Source of the DNA: Ganoderma boninense
Taxonomy: Eukaryota > Basidiomycota > Agaricomycetes > Polyporales > Polyporaceae
Reading direction: 5' to 3'
Assembly: GCA_002900995.3 (NCBI GenBank)
Contig: CM035313.1
Coordinates: forward strand, 3,410,001 to 3,474,000
Length of the DNA: 64,000 bases
A program made the translations under genes and the position numbers. The notes below the pieces were generated by a model. The model saw only the letters and a list, made by a program, of their open reading frames with translations. It did not search any database and was not told where the DNA came from. Positions 32,654 to 45,432 of this stretch are shown here, one piece after another. How positions within the stretch are numbered: the stretch's first letter is position 1; every line of letters begins with the position of its first letter.

Positions 32654-35600
32654 ATGACGCTTTTCGGGAAACATTCCAAGACGCCTGATTCTGCCTCGCA
32701 ATCTCAAGCTCAAGGTCTGGATGCAACAGCGTCAAAGGCTTCTGCAGCGGCCACGCTCCCAGACCAAGCTAACGGCAGGGATGAAGATCTCGACATGGGG
32801 CAACAACTCGACGGCGCTTTCAAAGCCATCGGTGACGCCGATCAAGACCTCCAGAAATACAAGGGCTCAAAATCCCTGAAACTTGTGAACGCGGCCGGTA
32901 AGCCAGGTCTCTCTCGTTGCCAGTAAACGACGAAACTTACGGAGCGCCACCACAGGTGCTGCGATTAGCACCACGCAGGCGGACGTCACGACCGTGCAGA
33001 GCTATGCATCTACGGGGAAGACGGTGTACGACAGTGACGCAATGAAGACGGTCCGCGAAGGCGTCAACATGCTCGTCGAGAGCCTGCCTGGGCTCGTGAA
33101 GGCCTTGGACGAGGTCGCCAAGCTGCACCCTTTCATTGGAAGTATGTTCTCGTTGTGCTTCAGGACTGCAACGTCGACCAGGCCTTCTGATCCGCTTCTA
33201 TACTAGTCGCTGTAGGCGCCTTTCGAGTCGTGGTCGAGCTCGATGTAAAGCGCCGCGACAACGACAAGAAGATCGGCGTGCTCTTCGTCGAGATGCGTGA
33301 CATGATGGAAGCGCTGCTCCAGTGCGTGCGCTCACAACTCCCCGCCTCCTGGAGGTCCGATTTTTCTGACGCGCGCCTCGCGCAGATTGCGCGGAATCAA
33401 GGACGAAGAGAGCGTCGGGCCCGACGGGCAGACGATCAAGGCGCGCCTGCAGGAGCTCGTCAAGCAGACGGCAGAGGACATCAAGACGTGCGCGAACGCG
33501 TGCGACACGTACGCCAAGAAGAAGCTACTCGTCAAGGTCATCAAGGGCGCGATCTGGGAGGGCACGCTCAAGGGCTTCGTCGACCTCTTCGCGGCGCGGC
33601 GCAAGGCGTTCACGTTCGCGCTCGCGCTGCACGTCGGCGCGGGCGTCGACGACGCGAACCGCAAGCTCAGGGAGATCGACGCGAAGATCGGCATGGTGCT
33701 CGAGTTCTTCGTGGTGGGGACGGCGGCGCCCGAGCAGCTCGAGCTCGCCGCGCTCGTGCAGAAGAGGGGCGGGGCGGCGGCGGTCATGGCGGACAACGCG
33801 GCGCTGCGGGAGCTGATGAAGTTTCGGCCGGGGACGACGGCCGTCGACCAGGCGGATGCGAAGCATGGGGGCCGGGACGGCGCGTCGGAGGAGCGGAGCA
33901 CCCATTCGGAGGGAGATGAGCTCGCGGTGGTGAAGCAGGAGCTGTTTGAGAACCCCGAGCTCGCGATCAAGAAGAACTTGGAGCTGTTCGAGCGGAAGTT
34001 CAAGATGCAGCAGAGGGAGCTGGCGGAGGAGATGCGGCGGATGGTCCACCACGAGGGCGATCGTGTCATCGAAGCCGTCACGTCCGGACCGCATGACAGG
34101 ATCATCGACCCAGTGTGTTGTCATCCTCTGGGCTCACGAAGGTCCTCGCTTACCTATTCTTTGCAGGACATTCACGAGATATGGAAGGAGATGGTAAGGA
34201 ACCCATCTTGAATGAGTGTCCTCGAGACTGCTTACCAGCAAGGCTCCTCTCGCAGCGATGGCCGGGGCACGTCAAGGCGCGCCACTTCGTATTCGCGCTC
34301 CGCGACTACTACCGCCAACAGCTGGACAGTAAACGGAAACCCACGAACGGCGAAGCGGCTGCGAGCCGTATCGCCGACCAGGACGAATGGGCGTTGCAGT
34401 GGATCAACATCAACCGGCTTCAGGCCATCGCGGAGGCGTTCGACGACGATGCGTCGGGGTTCATCACCATTGCGGAAGTCAACTTCTTCACTGCATCGCG
34501 TCCGAAAGAGTGGAGGTACGTTCCATGGTTCAGAAAAATATGGAGATCACTTCCCTGAGCGGCCCCGCATTCTTGTTAGCCTTCCGCACTGGCTGGCATA
34601 CTGGGCGATCGGCTGGCAGATGACGGCGACGAAGTATCGGGACAAGATCGCCATGCTCTGCGCGAAGATGTTCGCGATCCGGTCGCAGGTCCACCCCGCG
34701 AACCAGCACGCCGTCGACAGGTACCTGCAGACTGTCTGGAAGAAGATCAGCACGCTCTGCAACTCGGTCGTCCGGACGACCCAGGCTGAGTGCCTCCAGG
34801 AGCGCTTCAAGAGCTATGTCGAGGCCGAGGAGCAGCGGCTCCGCGAGGGTCTGGAGACGGTCAAGTACGACATCGATGCGACAGACACGTTGCTGCTGGT
34901 CATCGGTCCAGGTCGCATCGAGAAGGTCAGTTGATCGACTTCAAGTCGGCGAAGATATCACAGGTCTGATATGGAAGTCGCCATAGAACCTCTACCCTCT
35001 TCTGTGGCTCCTTCTCCATCGCGACTTCGAGATCTTCCGCCTGTGCCGCACCACGGTCATCCACAAAGACGAATTGTGGGATTCGGCCGACACCCTCCTT
35101 TGGGTCTTTGATGCTGTTACAAAACGTCATGGCGATCTACAATGTACGTTTTAGAATACTTAGCATCCATGTCCCTTTTGCTGATCACTCCTGCACGTAC
35201 AGCCCTATTCAAACAACAGAACTTGGATCCCGAATCACAATTCAAGACCTTCGCGAGTGAAGCCGTACGTCGCATGCTCGCATCAGGATGATCCCCGCAC
35301 GTGCTGATCCACACATTCGTTCTGGACAGCTGAACCTTTGGCATGATTCCAAGAAGTACTGGTCTTTGGACAGCCTACGGACGACAAATTTCGCCGAGGT
35401 CGAGTACGACGACTCGAAAGAAGACCAGAACGTCGATATCAGCAAGCTCCTGAACTACCCCTCCGCCTCAGACGACCTCTACCCCCCGCCAGTCGAGGAT
35501 TCCGTCACGGAGAACGATGCAGCGGCCGACGAAGCGATTCGAATGATGTGCGCACATGTTCATATTCAGAGAAACTTCCTTCATCATCCCGGCTCACAAA

Positions 35601-37206
35601 TTTGAATCCGGTCTCTGCTTCATACGGCCACAGACTTGGCCGATGGAACGGCTTCGAAGTCGAGGATGGCGAGATTTCGCCCATGATGTCGTTCTGCCTC
35701 CACGCCTCAATGGACCACAAGACATGCGAAGCGAGCGCGCTCTGTGCGACAGGCACCGACTACAACATCCTCGGCGAGTACACGACCAAGGACGACGGCA
35801 CGGTAGAGTATGGGATCACGCAGACGTACGTCACGCGCATCCCCAAGACGTACTGGACGGTCACGCTCACCGACGACGGGGCCACGCTCTCGGGCAAGTG
35901 GGGGTACGAGAAGCACGACCAGCCACACGCCGTTACCTACAAGCGCATCCCGCCCGAGGTCCTCATCGACCGCCCGCACCCGAAGGAGTTTGCGGAAAAC
36001 AGGGTGAAGGCGCTCTGGAAGTTCGCGGCCACGGCGGTGCGCAACCAGGTGCGCCGCGCGCTGTTCTCGTGGTCGTACCTCAAGGAGCGGCGGGACGTGC
36101 GCAGGGAGTATCTGGACCTGCTGCTGAAGGAGATGGACGACCAGCTGACCGCTGCAGACCTTGAGCGGTTCTCAGTGCTCGACCACAAGTCTACGTTCGA
36201 CGATGTAAGAGGGTTCTACGTGCGCCGAGACTACAAGCAGAGATCAGACCCTGTGCATTTGTGAGTCTTCGTTGTCCGAGTCATGGATGGGAAGGGTCCG
36301 AGAGCTGTGCTGATCAAGACACAGCGATGTTGTATGCGACCACTGTAAAAAGCCAATCTACGGCACGCGCGTGGCCTGCATGGAGTGCGGCTCGCGCTTC
36401 ACGTTCGACTTCTGCGACAAGCCCGAATGCGTGGGCTCTACGGTCAAGCGTGACGATGTCACCTCGCCTCACCTCCCCACCCACGACCTTGTCAAGATTC
36501 GCAGCCCGATTCTGCACTACCGCGAGATTGGCAAGGTCTTGCGGAACGCGAAGACCGGGCTCGAACGGGCGAAGGCGCTGTTGGAGAAGGTAGCGACGCA
36601 GAAGAAACAGCGCGAGGAGATGGAAAAGTCAGAGATTGACTCCGTAGAAGACGGGGAGAAGGGTGGTGAAGCACCAGCGACCTTGCCGAAGAAGAAAATA
36701 CCTCCTGGGAGACCAGACACGACGGAATCTTCTGATCCGGATTCGAAGAACGAGGTCGTCGTCACACTTGCTTGTCTCAAATGCGAAGGCCCGATTTCTC
36801 CGCCTTGTTTCTACTGCATAGACTGTCCCGGTACGTTTTCCACCCTCCCCCATATCTACGAGGTTATGATGTGATAACTGACGTGAGCACAGTGGAGTCC
36901 AAGGCTTTCATCTGCCCGGGATGCGACGGAAAAGAGGGCGGGTTCAGCCATGGTGAACACCACCTGGCCACTCACAATCTCGTCCGCTGGATGGAGGCAA
37001 AGAAGGAGGAAGAGACAAAGTCGGAAGGTGAAAAGACCGAGAAGCGGCTTGACGCTCTCGAGCACAAGTTGGAGAGGGTCACCACTCAGATGGAGGGCCT
37101 CACAAGTCGGATGGACGGACTTACGACCCGGATGGATGGGCTTACAAGTCAGATGGAGAGGATCGAGAAGCTGCTGCAGGCTCTCCCGATCATGCGTGCA
37201 GAGTGA
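32654..37206 (+). CDS. 1262-aa multidomain protein: N-terminal helical domain, EF-hand, two ZZ-type zinc modules, coiled coil (copy 1)
   Basis: Thirteen exons (first 32654-32897, last 36893-37206) keep frame and give 1262 residues. Order: (a) a polar N-terminus; (b) helical segment HPFIGIAVGAFRVVVELDVKRRDNDKKI, which resembles N-terminal domains of fungal STAND/NLR-like proteins; (c) a long charged helical region; (d) one canonical EF-hand loop, DDDASGFITIAE; (e) a second helical region; (f) a beta-rich stretch ending LSGKWG; (g) a ZZ-like zinc module with CDHC, CMEC and CDKPEC pairs and a PTHDLVK end; (h) a second one with CLKC, CIDC, CPGC and HNLVR; (i) a C-terminal heptad repeat (MDGLTSRM type). 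No enzyme motif was seen. A calcium- and zinc-binding scaffold or sensor is an inference. The junction at about 35548-35633 is the least certain. Paralogue at 46558-51422. Confidence 0.75.
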
Positions 37207-37394
37207 TTGATGGTTGTTACATGGATATGTAGTGGAGATGGGTTACTCGTAAACACGGTATAGTACAAAATGCTGTCCGCTAACATATCGACGTCGTCTT
37301 CCTGCATAATCCTGGTTCAGGTTGACTTCAGCAATGAGCGAAACTGCTAAAACTTGTACAAGATCCACTTTATCCTTGTTCGCTATCGTACTTG

Positions 37395-38690
37395 TTAGAG
37401 GTCACAATCACAACACGAGCAGAGACCTCCGATCTCCCATGCCCAGTCGGCACCCGTTGGCCAAAACCGCTCGTAATCTCCGTAGAAGTCCGCAAAATCG
37501 TCCGCGTAGGGATCGAACTGGAAGTGGAGCCGGTCACCGACGTAGTTGCCATCCTCATACACACGTGTCGACCAAGAACCAAATGGACGGTTCTTTGTGA
37601 TGGTGTGGTGATGCACGACGCTCGGGTTGGGTTCCGAACAAGGGACGATCCTCCACGTCTTGAGAACCTTGCGCGTGCTGCCCTTCTTCTTCATCGCTTC
37701 TTCACGCTTCTTCGTGCTATTGACACGACAGTGTTAGGACAGCCGTTACTATTTCCATGTGAGTCTGGATACTCACGCCGCCTCGAACAGCTCCCAGCCC
37801 GCCTTGAGGAACTCGACCTCCTTCGACTCCGGATCGAGCTGTTCGTCGAGTCCCGCGAGATATGCCAGCTTGCGCGACACCAGCGTACGGAGGTTCGAAT
37901 TGTTGTATGCACGGCCGAATGAATTTGGGTTGTATTGGTTATCGAAGGCGACGTATGGAATGGTGTCGATCTCGTAGGGCTCCAAACGATAAAAAGCCAC
38001 GGCTACACATACGCAAGCATTGAGATCTACGTCCGCTGGTTGACATCAGAGGCGGAAACGAAGCTCACCATCTGATCTGTGTGCTACTATGTCTCCGACC
38101 TTCTGCTTGTACCCAGGGTCATGCTGGCGAATCCACTTGCGCGCGTTGCACCACTCGTTCCACCTTTTCACACGTGCCTCCTTCTCCGCCTTGGTCGGGC
38201 CTTTTTTCCCGCCCCTCTTCTTAGCCTTGGATGGGCTTGTGGATGGGACCGGTACGGCAACCTGCTCCGTATCCGCCTTCTGGCCGGTTTGAGGAAGAAG
38301 GGTAGTCGCCGTCGATGACGCTGCGGAGGGAGCCTGCTCGGCGGGCATCCTGCCACCACGCTTCGCCGAAGTCTTCGAAGTCCCAGCCTCCCGAGGACGA
38401 GGCTCAGGTTTAGTTTCTACCTTGACTTCAGAGTCGAGCTTGGAGCCAGGTTCAGGTTTAATGGCAGCGGGGGCCGAGTTGGGGGGAACGAGAGTAGTGT
38501 CTTCTTCTTCTTCCTTGACTCGCATCCTGGCCTCCGCTTTCACCGCAGCTGCGCGACGAGGGCGCTTATTCTGAGGAGGGGCGTTGGCATCGATAGCGTG
38601 AGGGGAAACGGCGATGTGGTCCTTGTTGTCCTCCGGGGATGGCTCACGCTTGCGTTTCGAGCTAGCTCGAAGCGGAGTGTAGCGGGGCAT
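37395..38690 (-). CDS. unrecognised basic, probably nuclear protein
   Basis: 389 aa from three exons (38069-38690, 37777-38002, 37395-37716), all in phase. The first 200 residues are low-complexity with several basic clusters that look like nuclear localisation signals (KRKREPSPED, NKRPRRAAAVKAEAR, KAKKRGGKKGPTKAEKEARVKRW). Then comes a compact conserved-looking part: WNEWCNARKWIRQHDPGYKQ, YRLEPYEIDTIPYVAF, NPNSFGRAYNNSNLRTLVSRKLAYLAG. It ends with a tryptophan/aspartate-rich tail. The YRL-x-P-x-E-x-D-x-IPY and RAYN-x3-LR pattern recalls DNA-binding modules of the XPA type, but this is only a resemblance. No function is assigned. Its start faces the TBC gene (39631) across about 940 bp. Confidence 0.7.
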
Positions 38691-39630
38691 CTCTAGGATG
38701 AACTCTGGAGTAGTTGAAGGGAGGAAGGGGGGAAAGGAGCTGGAAGATGGAGAGGAGAGAAGGTTAATTTGGGTGTTATGAGGGTGGTTATGTCCCTAAA
38801 ATAGAGCATGGTCTGGGTACCAATACCCAATTTTGTCTTCCCAATTGGATGCTAAGAATATCACTCACCAGGGATGCACAGCAGGCCTCTTCTCAATGGG
38901 CAGAAGAACTTACTTTTATACGGAAACTTATGTCTCAGATTTCCGGAGCCAAAATACAGGAAACGAGAGACGGACTTGGTGAATCGTAAACTTCCTCATG
39001 GAGGATACTTCATTTTTCGAGCTTCAAGGGGGAATTTGAGTGTCTCGCAACCGCAATAAGGATGAGATACCGATTGCGGAGAGGATGAGAGGGGATCCTA
39101 TCCAGGCCTGATGCTTCGGTTCTTTCATGTGCACCCAGAACAGAACTATATCCAAGCAAATAGACCGCACACTGGAAGGGAGGTGGGATGAAAGAAGAGA
39201 ACTCACCAAGAACTGAAAACGCTTTCCTCGCTGCTACCGTCTTTAGCACCCAGGCCGTTGGACTCTCTTTTTACCAGGCTGCTCGCAGAGCTACAGGCGG
39301 TACGAAAAGGAAACTATACAGTAGGCTTGTCTCCCAGGGCAGACGATAAATGACCTTGTTGCGTGGGGGGAGGACGGTCATATAACACAGTAGGCTGAGT
39401 GAGCTCGCTCGAGGTGGGTTGGAAATATGAGTGTTTGGGAGTGATCACTGGCGGTGATGGTGGTCGTGGGTCAAGATGAGTTGAACGCCGACGTCGCCAG
39501 GCCCGCTTGTTACCAGGCCCTGGCTGTCCTCCCATCCTCTCACCACCTTGAGCTCAACTTCTCCTCGACCACCTCAACATCCTCTCTTTCACGTCGTGCA
39601 GCCCTCTGCCGGTTCTGAAGGGCCTCCGCC
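38691..39630. other. divergent intergenic region
   Basis: Between the nuclear-type gene (minus) and the TBC gene (plus); should contain both promoters. CT-rich tract just before 39630. No gene or repeat recognised. Confidence 0.5.
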
Positions 39631-42600
39631 ATGTCGGAAGGGCGTGTGGACGATGCAACTAAGCCGACGCCGACTTCCCTAACGACTACACTCCGCATAC
39701 CCTCGGCCGAGCCATCCGAGAGCTTGACGGCCTCTCCGCCCACGTCTCCCACCGACCTGCCCACCGTCATCGCGACCAAACCGCCCGTTATCCTTGGAGG
39801 ACCCGTGGAGGGGGAGGAGAGGGAGACATCTGAGGCAGAATCAGCCACGGAGAAGGTGGAAACTCTTAAAGGAACATCGTCCGTGAACGAGGACGAGCCG
39901 TCCGATGAACCCGCGGCGGACTCGGACAATGAGGAGTCGTTCGGTACACCGGAGGCAAAGGTTCAGTCTCTCCCTTCTCCCGAGCTCACAAGTATACCTC
40001 TTTCACCTGCGGATGCCTCAGCGAAGACTCCATCGGAATCCTCAGAGGTTTTGGCCTCTTCAATACCTGCACCGTCGATGCTAGCGGACACAACAACGGC
40101 GGCGGCGCCCCACGAAACAGTTGCCCCGACATTCTCCAAGGTTTCGACGCAGCCCGTGCTCGCATCATTGACGTCACAAGCCTCTGGTATAGCTTCGCCA
40201 ACGGCGTCGTCGTCATCAACAGATGTCGTGTCGCCTGCCCCGCTCGATGCGCTCCTCTCGCCGACAGAAACCGAGGGCAAGTTCTCCGTCCGTGACTCCG
40301 TCGCGGCGTCCGAGGCAACGGACGATGACGCCCGGTTCTCCACCGTCCTCCTCAGCGCACGGCAGAGCCTCGCCACATCGCCCCAGGTCGCCATCGGCAC
40401 GAATGACCTGCACACCGTCGACGAGGGCACGGGCTCGGATGAGAACACCCTCGTGGACGACTGGCGGCAGCACAAGAAGACTGCCTCGAACTCGACTATT
40501 CTCTCTGCGAACAATGTTCCGTACCTACTTTCTAAGCTCAGCGAAGCCGAGGAGATAGAAGCCGAGGACGAGACGCCGGCGCGCGCGCGGCCTGCCAGCT
40601 TACAGGGCACGCAGGCGATCAAAGAGGAGTTCTACCAGAGGGCCGAGGAGGAGGAGGCGAGGGGACAGGCGGAGGTGGACTGGGGTGCGTCGCGTCGTCA
40701 TCTCCGTTGTGCGTGTGTGCGTAACCGTCTTTTGTTTGTACATAGATTTCTGGGGCCAAGTCATCAATGGTACATATATTCCTCGCATATATGCGCCCCA
40801 TTGCTGAGAGTGTCCGATTTTGCGCCCACGTTCCAGACTACCAAGGGTTTGCCGCCGCCAATCCTGAGCTGCTGGCGAAGGCTATTGAGCGAGGGATACC
40901 AAACACGCTTCGCGGTATGATTTGGCAGCTAATGTAGGTATGATTGTGTGTCCCAATGAGCAGGTGCATGTAGACTTCTGAACGTCTTCCATAGGTCTGC
41001 GTCCAAAGACCCAGCGCTTGAGGCCACATATCTCCGGTTGCTGAAGGAGTCAAGTCCCCACGAGAAGTCGATTCAACGGGATCTTGGGAGGTGAGTATGA
41101 AGGTGTAGAGATCTTGCACCATGCTCACGTTCCACAGAACGTTTCCCCACCACGCGTTCTTTACCGACGGTCATGGTATCGGGCAGGAGAATCTGTTCAA
41201 TGTGCTGAAAGCGTACTCGCTGTAGGTTTCCGCCCTAACCCTCAAGTTGCATATAAATGACTGATAGAGATTGACAGATACGATCCACAAGTAGGGTACT
41301 GTCAAGGATTGCCCTTCATTGTGGCAATCCTCCTTCTCAACGTAAGCAGTTTTGTTGGCGGAGCGACGATCCTGACGCTAATTTTGGACTAAAGATGCCT
41401 GACGAGGAAGCGTTCTCTTTGTTGGTGCGAATGATGCATTCATATGATCTTCGGGGACACTTCCTTCCGGACATGCCCAGACTGCAGTTACGGCTAGTAA
41501 GTTTGAATTAGCGCGCTGTCATTGTCGGCCTCCTGAACAGGCTGATGACGCTTCCATATCTAGTTCCAGGCAAGTATCTGCGGGGCGCGCCGCACCCTTG
41601 TCTTACTGACGTGCTTTTACAGTTTGAGAGGTTATTAGAAGAGATCCTTCCCGTGCTGCACTTGCATTTCGTCCGGCAAGGAGTGAAAGCGAGCATGTAT
41701 TGTTCACAATGGTTCCTCACCATGTTCAGCTATCGGTGGGGGGCATTCTGTCTAGGCTATCCTTCGTGCTGCTCACAACACTCACCACTCTGACCGCCTG
41801 AAACAGATTCCCCATGGACATCGTCTTCCGAATATACGACAATTGTCTGGCAAGTGGCATCGAAGCCATGTTCGCGTTCAGCATGGCGCTCCTAAGCAAG
41901 AACGAGACCACGCTCCTGTCGATGAAATTCGACCAGCTTATCCAATTTCTCAATCAGCGCGTGTTCGAAGTATACCAGGTGCGCCTCGTCCTAGTATCCA
42001 CCTAGGAGAGGGAACTCATCCGATGCTGCCAGATCGGCCCTGTTGTGCCCGGTCAAGCGCCGACGGACGTGAGATACCGTGTAGACGAGCTCATACGAGA
42101 TGCGGTTTCGCTGAGGATTACCCCGTTCATGCTCGACAACTACGCGCACGAGTACGAGGACCTCGTCCGCGCACGGGACGCACATAAGATCGAGATGGAC
42201 AACCTCCGGAACACGAACACGAGGCTCTCGACGCAGGTGTACGTCCCAACATCCTTGCTTATTCAATTTATGGAGCGGCATTGATTGATTTTGTTTGTGC
42301 CTTGGGGCATGCAGGAAGACGCTGGAGTCAAATTTCGCACAGCTGAATGAGGAGCACTGTCAGGTCCTGGTGAGTATGCCTCTGCTACATATCGTCAGTG
42401 TCCCCGGAACATCTCGCTGACTGACTACTGGGCTCTGTCCAGAACGAACTCGTCATGGCGCGACTGCGGCACGAAGAACTCGAGTCTGAGCTCGTGCGCT
42501 ATAAACTCCTGTGTGTTGCCGGTATTCTTCGTAAAGTGATTCTTTCACCTCACGCTTGTTCTTTTAGGTATGCCGAAGCGATGCATCAAAGCGAGGACGC

Positions 42601-42667
42601 AATGTCATCCCATCGTATCTCGCTCAATGGTAGCAAGCGCGGCAGCAACAGTAGTCGTCTCGGCTGA
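39631..42667 (+). CDS. TBC-domain Rab GTPase-activating protein (Gyp5/EVI5-like)
   Basis: 746 aa from 14 exons (first 39631-40684, last 42568-42667); the summed length is in frame. Residues 1-350 are acidic, S/T/P-rich and probably disordered. The TBC domain follows: ERGIPNTLRGMIWQL, IQRDLGRTFPHHAFF (catalytic arginine finger, IxxDxxR), VGYCQGLPFIVAILLLN (glutamine finger, YxQG), MYCSQWFLTMFSYRFPMDIVFRIYD. Such proteins speed GTP hydrolysis by Rab GTPases in vesicle traffic. The C-terminal part is a coiled coil (ARDAHKIEMDNLRNTNTRL, ARLRHEELESELVRYKLL), as in Gyp5/EVI5 relatives. Exon 8 is a 6-nt microexon (41564-41569) whose downstream intron uses a GC donor. The intron before exon 11 was taken as 54 nt (41979-42032). 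Confidence 0.87.
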
Positions 42668-43094
42668 CAGTGACCACCGCGGCCCTCTCCAAAGGTTGTT
42701 ATCCCCAAATCCTTTCAGGTGCTATCTTTTGCATAGAGCTTTCGAGGATCCCTTGCATTTCACATCGCATATCGCGCCCCCGTTGGAGCCGCTGTCGGTG
42801 TTGTACTCGTCTCGTCCATCGCACGCATGTATATCCTAAGCATTACCCAATCCATTTAGATTAATCCAGAAGCGCACTTGTTGGTCAAGAGTATGGATAT
42901 AGGTGGAGTGTGTGCAAGTATGTGCGACGGGAGTTCCGACGCAAAGACATACAAGTAACGTAGGAAATGCAGCTCGAGGGGATTTCGTCCTGTACAGCGT
43001 CCACGGCGTGGCGTGGCGTGGCGTGGCGGGTACCACAGGGAGTGGCAGGGGGTAAGCATGGCGACCATTAATGTGCCGCACCTATCCGTACCCA
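42668..43094. other. intergenic between convergent genes
   Basis: Contains a short GGCGT tandem repeat at about 43005-43027. No gene. Confidence 0.5.
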
Positions 43095-45129
43095 CTACGA
43101 CTTCGTCCCGAAGCCAAACATGGGCACCGCCCGCGACAACCCCCGGAGCGCCTCCAACAGCCTCTCGTCCTCTTCCGACCGTGCTTGCACGCCACCCACC
43201 GCTCCGACGAACGGCAGCTCGTCCGGCTCGCACACCGTCCCCTCCGCCGGCAGAGTGCCCTCCTCCAGGTACGCCCTCACATGCTTCGCGGTGCACACGC
43301 TCGGGGCCGCCAGCGACGTGTGCCCGTACGAGTCCTGCACCAGCAGCCCCGCGTCCCCGAAGCGCCCCCTGACCAGGCGCGCGTCGTGCAGCGGGCACAC
43401 AGGGTCGAAGCGCGGCTGGAGCACGAGCAGGGGGTGCGAGGTGTTGTGCGCGGCGAATGCGCCTGTGTAGCGCCACGCGGCGCGGACGGGCCACTGCGTG
43501 CACTCGAGATGGAACGTGGCCCAGATCGCGCCGGTCGTGGGGGCGACGCGAGTGATGTCCGCGAAGAACGCCTGGTAGTCGGCCTGGCTGTACGTCTGCG
43601 GGTCCGCGTCCCCGCACGCGACCGCGTGCAGCACGTCGAAGTTGTTGGGCGGGTTCGGGAGCGCGGGGGGCGGCTGGCTGCAGTCGCACGCGACGGGGCT
43701 CACGATCGCCGGTGCGAGGGAGGCGAGGAGGGTTTGGTTCATGGTTTCGATCGCGCGGATCGTCGCGACGAGGGTGGGGAAGCCGGAGATGGGGCCATAG
43801 ATGTTCGTGTTGATCATGCCTATGAGGTCCGCGTATGTGACCACCGCCGGGGGCGTCGCGAGCGGGATCGGGACAGGAGCCTGCTTCACGGATTCGAGGA
43901 CGCCGAAGAAGCGGTCGCGGATCGCAGCGGGGGTCGGCTCATACAAGGCGCAGCCCTGTGGGCCCGCCTGGTTGCAGAACGTGAAGATACCGTCGATGAC
44001 AGCCTCGTTGTCGATGAGGTTGCTGTTCCAGAGGGAGGCGCGGTAATTGTCTCCGTCATACACACCGTCGATGATCATGCGCCCAACTTTGTCGGGGTAC
44101 ATGGCAGCGAAGTACTGCCCGAGAACGGTGCCATAGCTCTGGGGAAGGTAAGGCGTTAGCATCCTTCGTGGCAAACGACATCCGAGGCAACTCACAAAAC
44201 CCCAGTACTGCAACTTCTCTTGCCCAAGTTTCTCCGTGATCTTCAGCATGTCCGTCGCGACGCTCGCCGTGCCCATAAACTGCGCGATGTCCCCCTCCAA
44301 GGCACTCGCCGCCGCACATCGGGCCCCCACAACCTGTGCACGAGCGACGTAGAAATTCAACAAGCTCACGTCCGACGCGTTCGGAAGCTGATGCCCGGCC
44401 TGCGTGTTCCAGATGTCCCGCTCCGACGAGGTCGTGAAGCAGTCGAGGCGCGGCGTGCTCGCGCCGACCCCGCGCGGGTCGAACCCGAGAAGGTCGAACG
44501 AGCCCCCGACTACGGTGGAGAGGGATGAACCCAGGAGCCCCATGAACTCCGTGCCGGATTCGCCTGGGCCCCCCGGGTTCAGGAGGAGAGTGCCCCGGTA
44601 GTCGGTGCGGTTTCGGGCGGGGAGCATGCGGAGGGCGATGGCGGTCGTCGCATTGGACGTGTCGTTGGACTGGTAGTCGAGGGGGAGGAGGAGGCGTGCG
44701 CATTGGTGGCCGTCGTAGCAGGATGTCCACTGGATATCCGTCGAGGGCTCCAGCTGGATATGGGGGACGGATAGTCAGCGCCGAAAGAAGTAACAGGAGC
44801 AGCATGCATGCACGGGGGCAACTCACCGACAACCAATCGAAGTCACTGGTGTTATTTGCTGGGGCAGCAGTGCTGTTGTTCGCTTCGATAGTAGCGAGGT
44901 TTGCCTGGCACATCGCCTTGTAGAGAGTATTGTTAACATCACGAAGCCCGGCAGCCACCGGAATCCCTGCAGTCGCTGTGACTGCGACTGCAAGGAGCAA
45001 AGCCTGAGCCTTTCGATTGGGACGCCGGAATGTTGGATGTCCGCTTGACTTGTGGGGTCGAGAGGCGGCAGATACGGACGCCTGCTCTACCGTGACGTCG
45101 AAGTTGGTACCGTACATGTTATTTGCCAT
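43095..45129 (-). CDS. TAP-like alpha/beta hydrolase, copy 2 (inverted twin)
   Basis: 634-aa twin of the gene at 28283-30317 with identical exon sizes (44827-45129, 44196-44753, 43095-44138). All catalytic features are kept: GFSYG, RFDPVCP, SYGHTS, LLNPGGPGESG. Roughly 20-odd amino-acid changes separate the two, scattered and mostly mild (for example GIG/GVG in FDPRG-x-G, HQAGPH/NQAGPQ, RYGGAG/RFGDAG). No stops or frameshifts occur in either. Both copies look functional. The few changes point to recent duplication or gene conversion. Probable membrane-anchored or secreted peptidase-type hydrolase. Confidence 0.85.
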
Positions 45130-45426
45130 CGTCGTACGGGCGCAGTTTCGGAGAGTCGTAGTTCTTGTAGCTGTTCGAAAATGCTAGCCGTTAAATCCTG
45201 GAAATAGACCGTGGCAAAAGCGACTGAGGGTGAGCATACCGCAGAGACTGTAGCTATAACGATGTTCCATGCATGGTCTGGGCAGCAGGTAGTGGCTACC
45301 ATATGCCGAAACTCTGCGGTACACGCAAAAAAGGCTGAAATGTGGAAATCAGACTCACCTACAACCTTGGAGGCTTCAAGTTGAATACACGACAACGCCG
45401 AGATGCGTATGCGCGTATGCGAACCT

Positions 45427-45432
45427 TTATAC
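45427..45432 (-). promoter_or_regulatory. TATA box upstream of hydrolase copy 2
   Basis: TATAAA on the minus strand, about 300 nt before the start at 45129, at the same place as in copy 1. Confidence 0.5.

Noticed and set aside
35548..35569. 22-nt intron in the EF-hand/ZZ gene copy 1
   Set aside because: Too short; an acceptor at 35633 keeps phase. That junction remains the least certain of the gene.
41979..42005. 27-nt intron in the TBC gene
   Set aside because: Too short for splicing; a 54-nt intron to 42032 with the same donor also keeps frame and is normal in size.
43071..44159. 362-aa plus-strand frame (and the 324-aa minus-strand frame at 29253-30227)
   Set aside because: Both are antisense shadows of the two hydrolase genes; the conserved hydrolase motifs are on the other strand.
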